From Globomyces pollinis-pini (taxonomy: Eukaryota > Chytridiomycota > Chytridiomycetes > Rhizophydiales > Globomycetaceae): a stretch of DNA of 64,000 nucleotides. The stretch is from contig MU621163.1 of NCBI GenBank assembly GCA_025399215.1, positions 1 to 64,000 on the forward strand, written 5' to 3'. Made by a program: the position numbers and the translations under genes. Of the stretch, positions 42,130 to 56,715 are shown one piece after another (the stretch's first letter is position 1; every line of letters starts with the position of its first letter). A model generated the notes under the pieces. That model worked only from the letters and a program-made list of their open reading frames with translations, made no database searches and had not been told where the DNA came from.

Positions 42130-45100
42130 ATGGCATTTCATTCAAGGTTGAACGAAAACAAATTAATTCCTTATACTATCCCTTTACCTTCTGAGAAATT
42201 ATTATTCTTAACTGGTTATATTAATTCAACTAATGGTCTAGAAAATCAAGATCCTGTTTATGCTGATATCTACCCTCAACAAAATAATCAACCAGAAGAT
42301 AGACTAACTGAGGATACAATACGTGCTGGTTATCAATATATACCTTCCTTGAAAAATGAATCTCCTGCTGCTTTTGGACTTATTGGTGATAGTTTACATA
42401 CTTCCTTACTGCACGCCTCTGCTCTTGCTAAACAATTACTGGTTGGTAAATCAGCAGTACCAATAACTTGGTATTTCATTAATCTAATCAAAGTGATTCT
42501 TCTTTTCAACCACCAGAACGTAGTATGATGGCTGCATCCATTCGTGATGCTTGGTTTAATGATTTAGCTGCTGGTCAAAAACCACTATCGGATTTAGCAA
42601 AGAAAGTACCACATGGAATCAAGAATGATAAAGTATTAGATATCATTCTGGAAAAGTTTATACCTTATCCATATGCTATTTTTTTCATTAAATGTGTTGG
42701 AATCAATGAAAGTATTGATATCTATTGACTAATGTACTAGTGAAAACTTCGAATCAACCAGTAGCAAATACGACCGTACAGGATCATTTGAATTATACTA
42801 TCGAATGGACAAAGAATTTATCATCATACGTATTGAAACAATTTGAAGAACTATTACCAACAAATACTAATCAAAATACTCATTCAAATACTCGAAAAGA
42901 TAAAAGAAATTCTAAAGAGATTTCACTTAAATCTAAATTACTTCGATGGAAATATATGTAAAGGATAATGTGACATAATGATCAGGATTAATTTATGTCG
43001 AATTCAATTCAATGAAGGATTGATACACCATATTGATTTTTTGAAACGAATTTTGGATTTATACGTTAAAAGTACCATTCCAAATGTAATACCCCCAAAA
43101 ATTAATTTTGTTTAGATTATCTATGCTATACCACTCATTGTTTTATTTCTTGACGAATTTTCCAAAGTGAGACATCTTATTCGTAGAATTGTGATGCATA
43201 CCATTCATCAATTACAAAAGGTAATTGTTGAATTAAAAACTAACAAATAGGTAAAACAAGTCTATCTGAAATATCAGTTTAAGCCGCAACTACATTCTCC
43301 ACTCAAAGAACATTTCAATCCACTATTGATTCTTATTCAAGTAACCAACAATCAATTTTCCATTAATCTGTTTAGAACATCATGTTAATCTCTCCTGATA
43401 TGTTTGTCTCACCTAAAATATGGAAACTATGGAATGAATTTCGTCAAAATGGATTATTAGAATCAATTGAGGATCAATATAAACCAGAAACAATTCATCA
43501 AATCAAAACTATCGAATGGAACGTTCATAACCGACTTCGATATTTTAAAGATGTACCTATTTTCAAACCATTAATCTCAATTGACATGTACAATAAATTA
43601 GTAAGTGGAATTATATTGATTTTAATGATAGAATCTGGATAAAATTACAGTTGATTCGAATTTCAAGGATTTATTCTCAAAATTTGAAAATTCAAATATA
43701 ATTTATCAATCTGATTTTCCAGATTATTATTTCAATTGGACCATGGATGGAACCATCTTTCAACCTTTTCGTACTTATATCCTCTGTAAAGTTTTATTGG
43801 ATTGTGTCGATTTAGATAATTCGATATTGGCTAATCGATTTTATGATTTAACATTCAAGTATTTGGATACGTTGTTTCATCATTCCAATTTGGAATTGGG
43901 TATGAATCGATTACATTATTTACTTGGAATTATGTCTACTAAAGGGTTGTTTTCGTTGGAGAGGTACACAAATCGTTTAGTAGCAAGAGGTGATTTGGAA
44001 CAAGTTGAACTTTATCAAGTATATTTTTTTTCTATTTTATTCAATGATTAGCGAAAAAATTTAATTGATTTTATATTACAATTTCCTAATGTGAATGAAA
44101 TGAATGATGTGATGTTGAAACGACATACATTACTCTATGGATTGATAACAGTGGATGTTGATGAACCTAAACGAGCACTTGATCATGTTAAATCATTTAT
44201 CGGTTCCAAATTACCTAAAATGTTTAGTTCTGTGAATGAAATTAATAGGGCTATTATGGAACCATTAGTCGACTCATTGGTAATTGACACTCCAGGATTG
44301 TATGATGAAACAAAATCACTAGTGTCTTCACTTTCATCATATATTAAATTTCAGTTAACTGCTTGGATACAAAATATTATTGGTTCTTTTGTTGTCCAAA
44401 CTCAATCGTATATAGTTTATAGACTTATTTTATTTAGAATTGGATTGGATAATTGGAAAATCATGTCTAAACCAGGTTCATCATTGTTAAATTTCAGACA
44501 ATTTTCTTTCTTGGTTTCCATATTCGAATTTGCTGATGATTACCAAAAATTATTGGAAGTAAACTATATATTCATTGATTGTAGGTATGTCTATGGATGG
44601 TGAAACATACAGAAAACATGGATATTTACTATTCAATTTTACAAATCTTCAAACGCCATCGACTGGTATTCCAAGCAATGGACTATACACAGGCTATATT
44701 TGATACCATTTGGGAACATGTAAACATAATCTATTGATTAGATGTAGCAAAAAATGATTCGATTAAAAGGAATTGACCTTTTCACTTGTAAAATTTTGAA
44801 ATTGATATCACAAAATGATTCATGTTGTCATATTACACAAACACAAAAACAGGAAATGGCAAAAGATTCCGAATTGTTTCTAAAACAAGTTACTATATTT
44901 ATGTTAATGAAAACTAGACATCAAAATCAACAGTGACTGATATTCCAAAAGAGTTTCCTGATTTTAAATACTTGCAAGATGAAAAAACGTCCATCAAGAA
45001 AGCATATTCCAATATTTCTTTAACTTACAATACCAAAGATGGATTGACAAAATTGATGTCATATACATTTACCTTATTACAAAAAACTACAGGGTAATGT

Positions 45101-47180
45101 AGTGATAGTTATTGATTCATAGAGTGACGGCAAATTATGGATCATTACATGCAATGACCCAGATATTCCGTGATTTGCATTATCGAGCAGGATATGTAGA
45201 AAATGCATTGTTGACAAATTTATCTTTACATTATTCACCAAACAAACTCAATACCATCTCCCATTCTCCAATGTTTTTACCTACCAATCAATCAGCAGGA
45301 TTTATCTCTTTCTTGATTCATTTAATTATCAATGATTGTTGTTCAATTGTTAAGGTGATAAGAAATATAGTGTTACCTATCATGCAGTATATTCATGAAG
45401 ATCCGAAACGATTGGATTCACCACATGTGAAGAATTTGTTTGAGAACTGGTTGTTATTTATGCAATCAATATATACTGAAAACTCGTCCAGATATCCCCT
45501 TGTGTATTCCAAAAGTCAATTCCAGGTTAGTCTTCTTGGTTTGATATGTAGGTTTTCAATGGAATTGCAACGATACAGAAATCGGATCTATCAACTCTAG
45601 AAGGATTGACTATAACTTATAATGTGATTCATTCTTTGTTGATAATATCGCAATCCGTCTCTTCACAACATCAATCAGTAACTGACAAGATTAAAGAATT
45701 TATTGATTGTTGCATGAATGAACATTCTTGGATTCGAACTCAGATTTTGTTACATGCTCATTTCTTATCCGATATTATCTATAAACTATCCATGAAACTA
45801 TTCAACAATCTTTCAAATCTCAAATCACCAAATTACCAAAGTTTTACTATTGATACATCCATTGCATTTCGTTGGCTCATCAATAGAAGTGGACCAAATT
45901 CGATTGAATCGTATCAAGAAATGATTGATACTATTTTTGAAGCTCCATCATTAAAGATCTTACATCGAGAACAACTCATTATCATCACATTATCATCTTT
46001 ACAATTGAAAAAACATGAATCAGGAAATTATATGAATGACCTATTACAATACTTTATGAAAAAATTATGTTTAAATCGTCATTTGAATATTAACCTTGAT
46101 AAAGTGATCAAACCATTTCGAAACATGATTTGTGAATCTGTTATTCAATTCATTAATAATCAATTGCAAGAATCGAAACAAGTTCAGATGGTGGATGTTG
46201 ATGATCAAGAGATTAGTTTATATGAATTTACAAATATGTTGTTGTTAACCATCATTCCTACCAAATTTGATCAACTTGGACATTTAAAATCGATTTTTTT
46301 AGAATTTTGCAAATTATTGTTTAGAGAATTTGAATGGTATCAGAAAAATATTTTGGTATAATCTTTTGATATTTAATTGATTTAGATTCTTGAAACAATG
46401 GATATGAATGGTATTTCGTATCAAGAAGCTGTATTAAAAGTTGGAAATTCAATTCAAGAACAATCTGGTTATAGTGGTGAGATAAAATTGAATGATTTGT
46501 TGAAAGGGTAAGATTTAAATTTAATAATTCCAGATTTCTTTTAAGATTGAGTGTCCTTAGACCTTTTGTTAGTTTCATTATTGCTACAGATACCCTTGAT
46601 ACTGTTCCATTACTTTACAATTTAGTGTTAACTTGTTCCAGTCATGTTATTGCTAATAGAGACTTGTTTGAAGGGTCCATGGATATAGTTGGAATATTAC
46701 TTGACGAACTTAACAAAGAGAAAAATAACACTCTTATGACTTTGTTGGAGGTAATTTTATGGGTCTTTTATTCATATGTAGAAGAATATCGATTTGAAAT
46801 CATTGCAAGAACCAATGGCATCGAAACTGAATCCACTATTAAAATATTCTAAATCCAATGGAAAATTACAGAATTTATTCAATGGAAACCATCAACCAGT
46901 TGTTGAAGCTGAATTTAAACCATGGCTTTGGATAGAACAATCAGCTCCTAACTCAATGAGGGTTGATAATGGATCTTGGAATTCAGATACTTCCTTACAA
47001 GCAATAAATGATACCCCTATTTCTTTGGCGTGTTTTGACAGCAAAAAGCATAGACCTGTTGACGGACTTTTGACAGTTGAAACCCTGTATAGACATGGTT
47101 GGCGACAAGGAAAGTTTATTGATAGTCCAAAACAAGGTATGAAAAGGAAACTTGAAGAAGAACCAGAATCTCTAGTTTAG
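42130..47180 (+). CDS. MED12: Mediator kinase-module subunit MED12 (SRB8)
   Basis: Seventeen exons: 42130-42470, 42494-42711, 42741-42957, 42986-43085, 43116-43220, 43251-43340, 43376-43600, 43632-44018, 44052-44558, 44585-44719, 44748-44888, 44918-45093, 45123-45525, 45552-46355, 46386-46507, 46534-46750, 46782-47180; introns 23-35 nt; 1528 residues, a typical fungal length. MED12 hallmarks are YPQQNNQPEDRLTED near 55, RDAWFNDLAAGQKPLSDLAKKVPHGIK near 130 and IPYPYAIFFIKCVGINE near 170, then TIEWTKNL and LCRIQFNEGLIHHIDFL, the N-terminal region that activates cyclin C-CDK8. The rest is long alpha-helical repeat. It acts in the nucleus to restrain Mediator. No Gln-rich end. Confidence 0.9.
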
Positions 47181-47866
47181 TGATTTTAAATATAACTAGG
47201 TAGTGTGACTGATTAGTTCATGTAGATTTTTGTGTTTCAGTTACCAAAGTTCAAGTCGTTTCTTTATCCTTAATTATTATATGCTACTGCACACTTTAAT
47301 AACAATCTTAGCTTTGTAGTTTTTTTATTAGTTGAAGGGTCAAAATTTATCGTCGCATGACAACACCATATTAAACGGGCGGCATTTGATTTATTAGTAA
47401 AATACGTGTGAGAATACAGTTCAACTCCTTTGATTCATTCAAAGCCATTAATTTTATAGGTTTGCTGTATAATGTCTTTAGTAATTAACCTTGAGGTTGC
47501 TTTTGAGCAAAATTATACACATTGGAACAAGATTTAGTGATGGATAATGATACTTTGATTATACGAATGAAATCAACATTGCTATCATACCCATGTGATG
47601 AAAACAATTTTGATATTGGAGGTTTGTTACTCTGAAGTAATAAACATTTTAATACCCAATTGGTATTAACATTTCAATGACTCTTTATCATCAATAACTA
47701 AATTCTTTGATTACTAAAATAAGCTCAAGCGTGTTTAGTTTAAATTCCTTATTTTCCTAATTAAACATGTGACTAAAAAAATAAAGAATTTCAGGTTGAT
47801 TTGATAAACGTCAATGCCAAAGTCCCTTTAAAATTTCTTATTAAACCGAGTACTCAAACTGGGAAT
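47181..47866. other. Intergenic, with a possible non-coding leader
   Basis: AT-rich spacer after MED12. An ATG-initiated frame at 47540 (MDNDTLII) and an open stretch from 47795 precede the Vac7-like gene, but I found no intron joining them in frame, so they are left out. An upstream first exon cannot be excluded. Confidence 0.4.
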
Positions 47867-49098
47867 ATGAAAAGGTGTTCGATTACCACGGAAACTTCGG
47901 ACTCTTATGATAAACGTCTATCACTATTCCAACCAAATTCAAGCACTGATCATGATGGTATCATTCTTGTCTTTCATTTCTAGCTGATGATGAAGAGGAT
48001 TATATAAGAGGAATGAAGGCTAATGAACCTTGTAAAATATACTTTAAACACCTTCCTTCTGCCAATAATCAAAAACGTAATAAAATGAGATCAAAAACAA
48101 CAATGAAGCATAGGTATCACTTGAAATTGATTCATTTGTAGTTTCCATAGAAAGTCAATTCATCTACCAATATCACCTACAGACACCGATGCTATTTCTC
48201 TTTCCAGTTGTTCATATATGTTGACTTCCACTACCACTTTACCAGATTTCTCAATCCAAAATACTGATAATGTTGTCATAGACTTTCCATTTACAGAGCA
48301 ATCACCGCTGTTAACTAGTGCCAATATTCCCCAACGCAAGAGGCCTGTGTCAACTGGAAGATATTACGATATGTCAATGCAAGACTCACCACATTCAGAA
48401 GCTAGTTATAGATACCACAACCGGAATACAAAAACATCAGACAGGTACGTCCAATTTTCTGATCTCCAGTGCAAATTCTTGTCTTCGTATTTGTGTCTTT
48501 AGTATTCTGTTATTTGCCATCTTGGTATCATTTACAGTATTGACATTTTGCTTTCAACCATTATCAAATGTCGAGTTAGGGGCCATGACAATGATTACCA
48601 GAACTGAAGAGCTATTTGAATTTGATTTGCAGATTACTGGAACAAATTCAAACATTATACCTGCTTTCTTAGAGTCAACTGATTTTGAAGTTTACGCATC
48701 TGTTGGTGATCACGAATATCCTTTGGATTCAACTTCGAAATACCCAGCACCATTGATCAAACATGAACTATTAGGTATAATTTAAATAGGTAACTAAATC
48801 TAGGTCATGTCAGATCTTTCAATCTGAGTGTTGTTTTTCCTCCTGTTAGTTCTTCAACTAACATTGGAAAAATTGCAATCGAAGATCCCAGCAACACCTT
48901 AGGCAAACTGTAAGCAATTGTAGTACGTGTACTAATTAAATTAGTATATATTTGACCTTGCCATTTACTCTGAGTGTAGAAGGGTATATTTGGTATACCA
49001 GCATATTTCGCCTCACTCACCAACCAATTCCAATTTGTAGATATTATTTTGTAACCGGCGAAGGGGTCCATGTTGGAAATAGTTGTCTGGATGAATAA
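47867..49098 (+). CDS. Vac7/Tag1-like vacuolar membrane protein
   Basis: Exons 47867-47957, 47984-48113, 48142-48444, 48470-48774, 48804-48909 and 48945-49098 (introns 25-35 nt) give 362 residues. A polar cytosolic N-terminus of about 175 residues with dileucine-like SPLLTS leads to one transmembrane helix (about 185-207, RICVFSILLFAILVSFTVL). A lumenal LEA2/TMEM106-type domain follows: PLSNVELGAMTMITRTEELFE, TGTNSNIIPAFLESTDFEVYA. This is the arrangement of fungal Vac7 and Tag1, which regulate PI(3,5)P2 synthesis and autophagy at the vacuole. The N-terminal start is uncertain. Confidence 0.75.
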
Positions 49099-49196
49099 CT
49101 AATTTGAACTAGCTTAATAAATCGTCTTTTCGAATGTAGTTTTCTCTAATTTTCAATTTCATTTTGCAAACAGGAAACTTTACTGAAAATCAAAGA

Positions 49197-52100
49197 ATGG
49201 AAAACGAACCAGAACAAAGGCAATTACAAGCTGAAGATTCAAACGATTCTTCTATTGTGTCGCTAGATATTAATGGCTTAGGGCTACGACCACAATCTAG
49301 TAATCAGTCGTTGACAAATGCACGTAAAAGCAAAGTCATCCATCCCATCAAGTTCGAAAATCCTAAAGATTTGTTAATGGCTGTTACTCAAGTAGTAAAA
49401 AATAGAACTGGATCTGTGCTAGGAAGACAGATGATCCTAAAGAGTGATCATTTTGATACTGCTTTAAACGATAAATTGGACGTTCATTTACAAGGAGCAC
49501 CTAATTTTAGAATGGCAGATGTGTTTTAATTATCATACTAACAACTAGATGAATATTTTTGGGGTTGCTCAACCAACTATCCCTGGTATCCAAACAGTAC
49601 TCACGCTATTACGATGCCACCCTTCTGCACCGGAAGTACCCCATCCAGCATGTTGGATATCTGCTCGAGAAGATCCCATGGTTTACATAAATCGAAAACC
49701 ATTTGTTATACGTGATGCAAAATTACCATTACAAAATATTAGTACTTATCAAGGTATAAAAACAAGTCGATTAGAGCAAATGGAGATCCGATTAAAACAA
49801 GATATTATTCAGGAAAGTCAAAAATGGAATGGATTGGTATTAGTACATGAAGAACGAGGTAAATAGAATAACTTACCAAAGATGATGAAACCATTATACC
49901 AAAGTGGATGGGAGTGGATCATATTCAAACTCCTCGTGAAGTATTTGAATCTTTAGGTGAATTAGGATATCAAGTAGAATATGATAGAATTCCAATATCA
50001 CCTGAACAAGCACCACAAGATAACTATTGGAATGAGTTTATTCAAGTTATACAGAAATCAACTACAAGCTCACATTTGATATTTAATTGTGGAATGGGTG
50101 TAGGAAGAAGTAAGTACAATTGATTGATCACTTTGAAATTTCAAATTATTACACATAGTAGAATGTCAGTACTTACTATTAAATAGCCACTTGTGCAATG
50201 GTTATAGCCATGCTTATTCGTAGCAGTCAATTGGTTGCTCGGCAAGAACCAGATCCATTATACTCATCGCCATCAATGAATTCTAATGAAGGAATGGTCC
50301 AATTGCTGAGATTGCTTAATGATGGTATATGTATTCCGTATTGATTGAGTAGCTTTTCCAAAGGATGTTGGCTCATCGCCTGCAATCGAATGGGCAATGG
50401 CTCGTACACCTATTTTGGGTGACCTAATTGATGCAATGGCTGGAAAATATAGAGTGGTTACTCATTTATGTAGTTTGTTGAAAAATGGTGACCAATGCAA
50501 AAGTCGCTTAGATACCGCTATAGACAGATGTAATTTTCATTATGTTTTAACTTTAGGTGGTCTTATGATCAACTTGCGTCAAAACATCCTGGTATTATTA
50601 TATGTAAATAATACTAGGTTCATCGTGTTCGTTATTCTTTAACGGGTGATATTGTCGCATTGAACAAAGCCAGTGGCTGTTTAGAAAGATATTTATATTT
50701 GTTGGCTGTATGTTCTTTTCTGCAAGACCAATTGCATTCGAAAAAACCAACAACGTTCAATAAATGGCTGGAAAGAAGACAAGGTAAAGTATCTTTTTAT
50801 CTAAAAAAAAACCAGATGTGTCAAATATCCTCAGTCGCGCAAGGTCTTCAACTCCACCTCTGTCCATATTTTTACCATGTGAGGATTTGTCTGTCTTTAG
50901 CCACGATATCAAGAATCAAGGTTTAACTGCTTGGGGACCACATTCTCAGCAACGTATATTATATTATTTTATTGACATTTAGCTGCCACTGAATTAGATA
51001 AATATGTGATCAAGGTAATATGTGTCGGAATTTAATAGTTAGTCTCGAAGTGGGTCAGTTTTAGTGCAGAATACAATTCTGAAAGAGGATTATTGGTTGA
51101 AACCTTCACCAACATCTCCTATCACTCGTAGCCTAAAAGGCGCGTCAAACTTCCGGTATTATATCATGATTAACAGTAGCAAAATCCAAGGTTTTTCAGT
51201 ATATGGAGTTGCCCAGCCAACGCTCCGTGGTGTAAAAAATGTGTTAAGTTGTATCTTCAAAGAAACTCAAGATATTGTTTGGATAAATCTTCGAGAAGAA
51301 CCATTTATATACATCAATGGAATTCCTTATGTATTACGTGATACGACGATCACTTTAAGAAACATAAAATCATTCAGTGGAATTACAGCAAAAAGTCTTG
51401 AAACAATTGAATGGAAGTTAAAGCAGGATGTAGCAAAAGAATTGGATATATATGGAGAAAAGATCCTTCTTCATGCAGAGTCCGTTGATGGAAGTATACT
51501 ACCAGTTTGGGAAGATTGCAATCCGGATGCTATTTTATCATTAAAAGATGCAATGGAGATTGTTGGAAAAGAATTGGAAGGTGATGGAAGTGTGCCAGAC
51601 AGTTTTGATCCTGTATCTCGCCCTTCTGCAACCAGTTTAAAGTATTATAGAGTACCTCAAACTGCAGAATGCTCTCCTGATTGTGCATTTTTAGATTATT
51701 TGATTCAAATTATTGGAAATATTAACCTCTCAACCACATCCATTGTTCTAAATTGCCAAATCGGTATTGGGAGATCAACCCTGGGAACAATTGTTGTTTG
51801 CTTGATTATTAATTGGCTTTCCAAGTCAAAGAAAACTATTTCCTCTCACCCTTCAACGTCTAGCATTAATGTAGGTACCATTCAACCATTAAACTACCAA
51901 TTAATTCATTCTTTACTCAGAGTTATTCGCAATGGTATTGAATCGAAACGTACAGTGGACCGAATAATTGATAGCTGTTCATCGCACATCAATCTTAGAG
52001 ATATCATCGAAGAGCGACGTCAGGCCTATGAAACAGAAAGAAATAAAACATTGAAAGAAGAACACAAGAAAAAAGGAATAGTTGCACTTGATCGATACTT

Positions 52101-53664
52101 TACTCTCATTTTATTCCAAAATTATTTAGACCAAAATGCTCCTGGAATGGGAAGCGATTTGATATCATTCAAACAATGGGTTACAAACCATCCTGAATTC
52201 GAAACCATCAGAGAAGAACTTCTCAGTGATTCTGTTGAATTAATTGTTCCTGTTGCTGAACTTGAACCTGGGGATGGAATAGCTTTAACAACAGAAGTGA
52301 TTGACGTTGTTCATCGAAGAAAAGGTGCTGTACTATCTCAAGGCACTATTATCAAGGTTTTATTTAGCTATTAGCTCATTCATTCGTAGTTTGATTTGTT
52401 TCCTGGTGCTCAAAAAATGAGTCTCTCAGATCGCATCCAAGGAGCACACAATTACAGAAAAGTTATTATTGGGAATGTTTTGAGTCTTCCAATTGATGTT
52501 CCAATGCATTCAACACTTTCTCCTACTCTAAATAATGTCTCTGGAGTGGGAATGCCAACAAAAGAGGGAATAAAACATGTGCTAGAGTACATGGGTGCAG
52601 GTCCAACAGGAAATCGGACCGCATATTGGACCAGTTTAAGAGAAGAACCTGTTATTTACATTAAAGGTCGACCGTACGTCTTAAGACTCTTTATTGACCC
52701 AATTAAAGTACTATTGATAGTTTCTAACTTCCAGAACCTGGTTACTACTGGAATTGCAAGAAAACGAGTGGAGGAGATAGAAGTTCAAATGAAGAAGGAT
52801 ATTATTCAAGATATGAAGAATTACAATAATCGAGTTTTACTACATGAGGAAGATGCCACCTTTTTGGTAACCCCACTTTGGGAAACTTGCAGGGAAGATG
52901 AAATCGAAACACCATTGGATGTATATAATTCAATTTGTGAAGAAGGATATAAGCTAGATTATTTACGAATACCAATGTAAATATGATAACGCCTTAAAAT
53001 CTAGTACTGATGAACTTTCCCCTATTCCAGATGTGTTTAATCAAATGATTGACCGCATATTGAGTATTCCATTGAACAGTGATCCAATTTTTAATTGCCA
53101 AATGGGTAGAGGACGTACTACACAAGGCCTAGTGATAACGTAATTCTAAAACCAATTTAATGAATTAGTTGTTTGATGAAATTAATTGTTGGAAATCAAG
53201 ATTTGAAACAATCACCAGATTCATATATTGATGAATTAGACAGTGATCTATTACCAACCTCACCCACAAACGAACATAATTTGGCAGAAGTTTTATACAA
53301 ATCTGGACAATACAGTTTAATCTTACAATTGATTGCTGTTCTACAATTTGGAAAATGTGCGAAATATTTAACTGATAAAGCTATTGATGCTTGTGACCAT
53401 ATGCAAAATTTACGAGTTGCTATTTACGATTATCGAATCAGGTTAAACGCATTAGAACCTAGTTCAAGTAAATACAAGTTTACATTGGAAACAGGTTGCA
53501 ACTACCTGGTGCGATACTTTTACCTAATCACATTTGCAGACTATTTAATTGAAAATTGGGCTTGTTGGAGTCCGAATGAACAAAATGTGACCATAAAGTT
53601 TAGCGATTGGTTAGATAATCGAAGAGAAATTCAAAATATCATTAGATTTCCAAACATGGATTGA
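49197..53664 (+). CDS. Paladin-like protein with three tandem PTP-like phosphatase domains
   Basis: Exons 49197-49520, 49549-49858, 49882-50109, 50187-50324, 50353-50591, 50618-50783, 50816-50953, 50983-51014, 51043-52356, 52390-52707, 52735-52976, 53005-53139 and 53169-53664 give 1359 residues. Three repeats each read G(V/M)AQPT or GMPT, W(I/T)xxREEP with YING/YIKGRPYV, then a Cys-x5-Arg loop: Cys281 (NCGMGVGRT, rebuilt across a 77-nt intron), Cys763 (NCQIGIGRS) and Cys1181 (NCQMGRGRTT), each followed by ERY/DRYF-like blocks. Paladin belongs to the phytase-like cysteine phosphatases; vertebrate PALD1 acts on phosphoinositides and regulates signalling. The loops keep Cys and Arg but lack the usual His before Cys. 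Confidence 0.92.
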
Positions 53665-53721
53665 TTTGGTAAAACAATAAATCATTTTAAAAACATAAAA
53701 TATATTATGGGGTTTCTAAGT

Positions 53722-56082
53722 TCATTTGTATGATGGTTTGGAACGCAAAGCGTTATTCTTTCTAATAGTGATCAAACGAACCAATGGAGCTTTAAAATCA
53801 GTCATGTTCCAAAATGCGCAAAATTCAGTGGCCAGTTTAGTAGGATCATCATACTTTACATTAAAAATGGATTAAATTACCTCATGAATGACCAATTGTT
53901 GATGGCCACCAGTTCTAGTTTCAATCTTCAATTTGATCAACATGCGGCCACGGTTAGTGCCTGAATATTGAAACACTTTTTGATCAGGTTGAGTTGGAGT
54001 TGATCCCCATCCGTTTTCCACTTTGTGCTGGATATCGGGATTAGCTGACTGCATTGAGTAACCGACTTTGGTGGCAGGTGCTGAGGTTGTGACTGGGTTG
54101 GCCCAAGGATCAACAAATCTACCAGAGTTATTGCTTGAAATACTATTGCGGTTAGACCAAGTGGATGAATTGGCGGTTAATTGAGTAGGATTGGTCCAAA
54201 TTTTTGGATCAGTTCCCCACATTTTGGATGGGTTTGAGTCAGTTGAGGATGAAGTAGATGGTGTGATCATACTTTGTGGACGTTGACGACGGCCAGAAGC
54301 GAGCAAGGTTGGTCCTGCAGGCTGAACAGGTTCAGCAGGCTTGAATGCAGCGGTATTTGGATTTAATGCGGTGATAGATTGAGGTCTTGGTTTCGGTGTT
54401 TTTTCAGAGTTCCAGTTCAATTTTGTTTCGACAAAGGTTTCGGTTGGTGCAATTTCAGAGGGTTCTGGGTAGAAAGTTGAATTAGGCAACCAAGAAGTGG
54501 GCTGAGAGACTTCATTTTCAGGGACGGTCTCTGGGGATATGAATTTAGCAGGAGTTGAATTGATACTCATATCCATCATAGACCGTCTCATTGAAATTCT
54601 ACGAGCCTTGTCTAAGGAAGTTTCGCTAGGTTTGCGCAAAAGATCTGGTCTGCTCAATCGTTTGTGGCGAATACGTTCTGCTCTATCTTCAAAAGCGGCT
54701 TCAATGAATCCTTCAGCTTCCTCTGTACTGGTAATGTTAATCATTGAACGACGAGACAAAATGGAGCGAGACTTCTTTCTTGATAAAGTTGCAGGTTGTG
54801 CTGGTAACTCTTCAGAAGTTTTTGGCGGAGATTGAGGAGGTGTGGAATATGAGGCATTACTATCTTCCGCCAATAACTCTTTCAAAGGAATGGATGCTAA
54901 CTTTCGAAGCTCCTTTGCTTCATAAGTACAAGTGATATCATCGCTTTGGTATGTAGCCATTCTCTTGATGTAGGTACCACTCATCTTTTCACATCCATCA
55001 AGTACGAGCAATTCCAATTTAGTACATTTCTGAACCAATTGATATACAGCCGCAGGGGTGATACTATCACAGGCAGATAAATGTAATTCCTAAGTTTTAG
55101 ACTGAGGATTAACTTTACCTGCAAACTACCACCATTCCCAGTAGATGCACGGATAGCAAAGACTTGAAGTGACAAATCAGTCATCAAGTCACAAAATGAC
55201 AAGTCTAAAGTAACTAAATCGGGACAAGAATTTGCAACTTTCATCAAACTGGCATCAGTTAATTCCGTGCATGATTCCAAAATCAAAGTTTTCAATTTTC
55301 CACATTGGCTAGCGATATATCTCACAAAAGGGTCATTCACTGGGCTGTTTCTTAAATTCAAGTATTGTAACGGGGACGCCACCTTTTTTCCGAGAGGGTC
55401 AGGCAACCGGTCAGAAGGTTTACACTCTGACAAGTCAATTTCTAATATTTCGGGACAGTTAGATACAAGATGGTAAAGAGATGCAATCGTCATGTTTGTG
55501 AAAGATAAATCTACACGCTTCAATTTTTGACAGTTTCGTGCCAATTGAGGAAGAAAGGTGTCTGAGACTGGACAACCTGGCAAATCCAATTGTTCCAGTT
55601 TAGGACAGTTCTTTGAAATAGATTGGATCAAAATATTTGAAATGTGAAAACATCTTTCCAAGCGTAATGTACGAATATTCACTAATTATAAATTAATAAA
55701 AAAGAGTATTTATACCACATTGTTTTAGACAAGCATCTAAGTCCCCCATAAAGATATTATCAGCAGCAGAACCGACAAAATCCAATTTTTGAATTAAATA
55801 TGCATAAGGATAAAAAGGTAATGGAGTATTCAACAATCCCAATAACATTTCAAACGAATCACCGTTTTCCAATAAAGGGTTTTCATACAATGCAGTAGTA
55901 AATGCCTACAAAACCGAATTAAATTAAATAAAAAAATACTTTAGACCACACTTTGCACACCAATAGCAACTTCAAAGTATCGGATTTAACATCAATATAT
56001 CTAACAATCCCTGCAGCTACAGCTGGGGGTAATTCTAACTAGAACATCAGGATTTCAATCATATTACGGTTTGTAGTGACAT
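53722..56082 (-). CDS. F-box/LRR protein (GRR1/FBXL-like) with unusual C-terminal extension
   Basis: Exons 56068-56082, 55940-56038, 55716-55905, 55119-55681, 53881-55089 and 53722-53853 (introns 27-34 nt) give 735 residues. F-box near 6-45 (LELPPAVAAGIVRYIDVKSDTLKLLLVCKVWSK), then at least ten Leu-rich repeats to about 320 (CPKLEQLDLPGC, CQKLKRVDLSFT, CPDLVTLDLSFC, CTKLELLVLDGC). So it should be the substrate receptor of an SCF ubiquitin ligase. A disordered Ser/Pro-rich stretch follows, then a compact C-terminal block (LIKLKIETRTGGHQQLVIHEYDDP, FCAFWNM) not usual in GRR1. The first exon is five codons. Confidence 0.88.
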
Positions 56083-56715
56083 ATTAAATTGCAAAAAAGT
56101 TCAACACACAGAAGCCACAGATATCAAACGAACCCAAAACTGAGGCAACATTCACTTGGTATGCAGTACACATGCAAGTTTCTTGATGATGTAATTGTCT
56201 TTTACATATCAACAGTAATGGGGATGTCAAGTGGTCAGATTTATGCAAAGATTGCGCGTTAATTACACCTAAATATCAACTATTGATCATATTAATTAGC
56301 CCTAAGCCTGTATAACAGACTTATGGATTAATCACTTTGAAAACAAATTGGCATTAGTCACTGTGAAAACAATTTGACAGTTTAGGAAACGCGGACATTC
56401 AACCGCATGATTTGAAATCTGCAGACAATCACTTAATACCGGTATTTAAATCTATGAATAATTTAATTGATGCCATTATTTAAATGGATTGTTAATTACA
56501 TCTACCAACGTACCAAAAAATGCTATCCAAAACGTTATGTGCACCATATTAAAATCAATCACAAGCAATACTGAACAAGTATCAGATAGGAATAAGTGAA
56601 TATCTATAAATGACCCGTTAATTTATTAATTTATCGTCTACGTGATACTGAATTCTGCTTGTTTCAAAAGGTCAGTTTTAAAGATCTAAACCTCACACTT
56701 TTCACCAATTTTAAA
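56083..56715. other. Divergent intergenic region, nothing recognised
   Basis: About 630 bp between two divergent genes; AT-rich, no supported exon. Confidence 0.45.
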
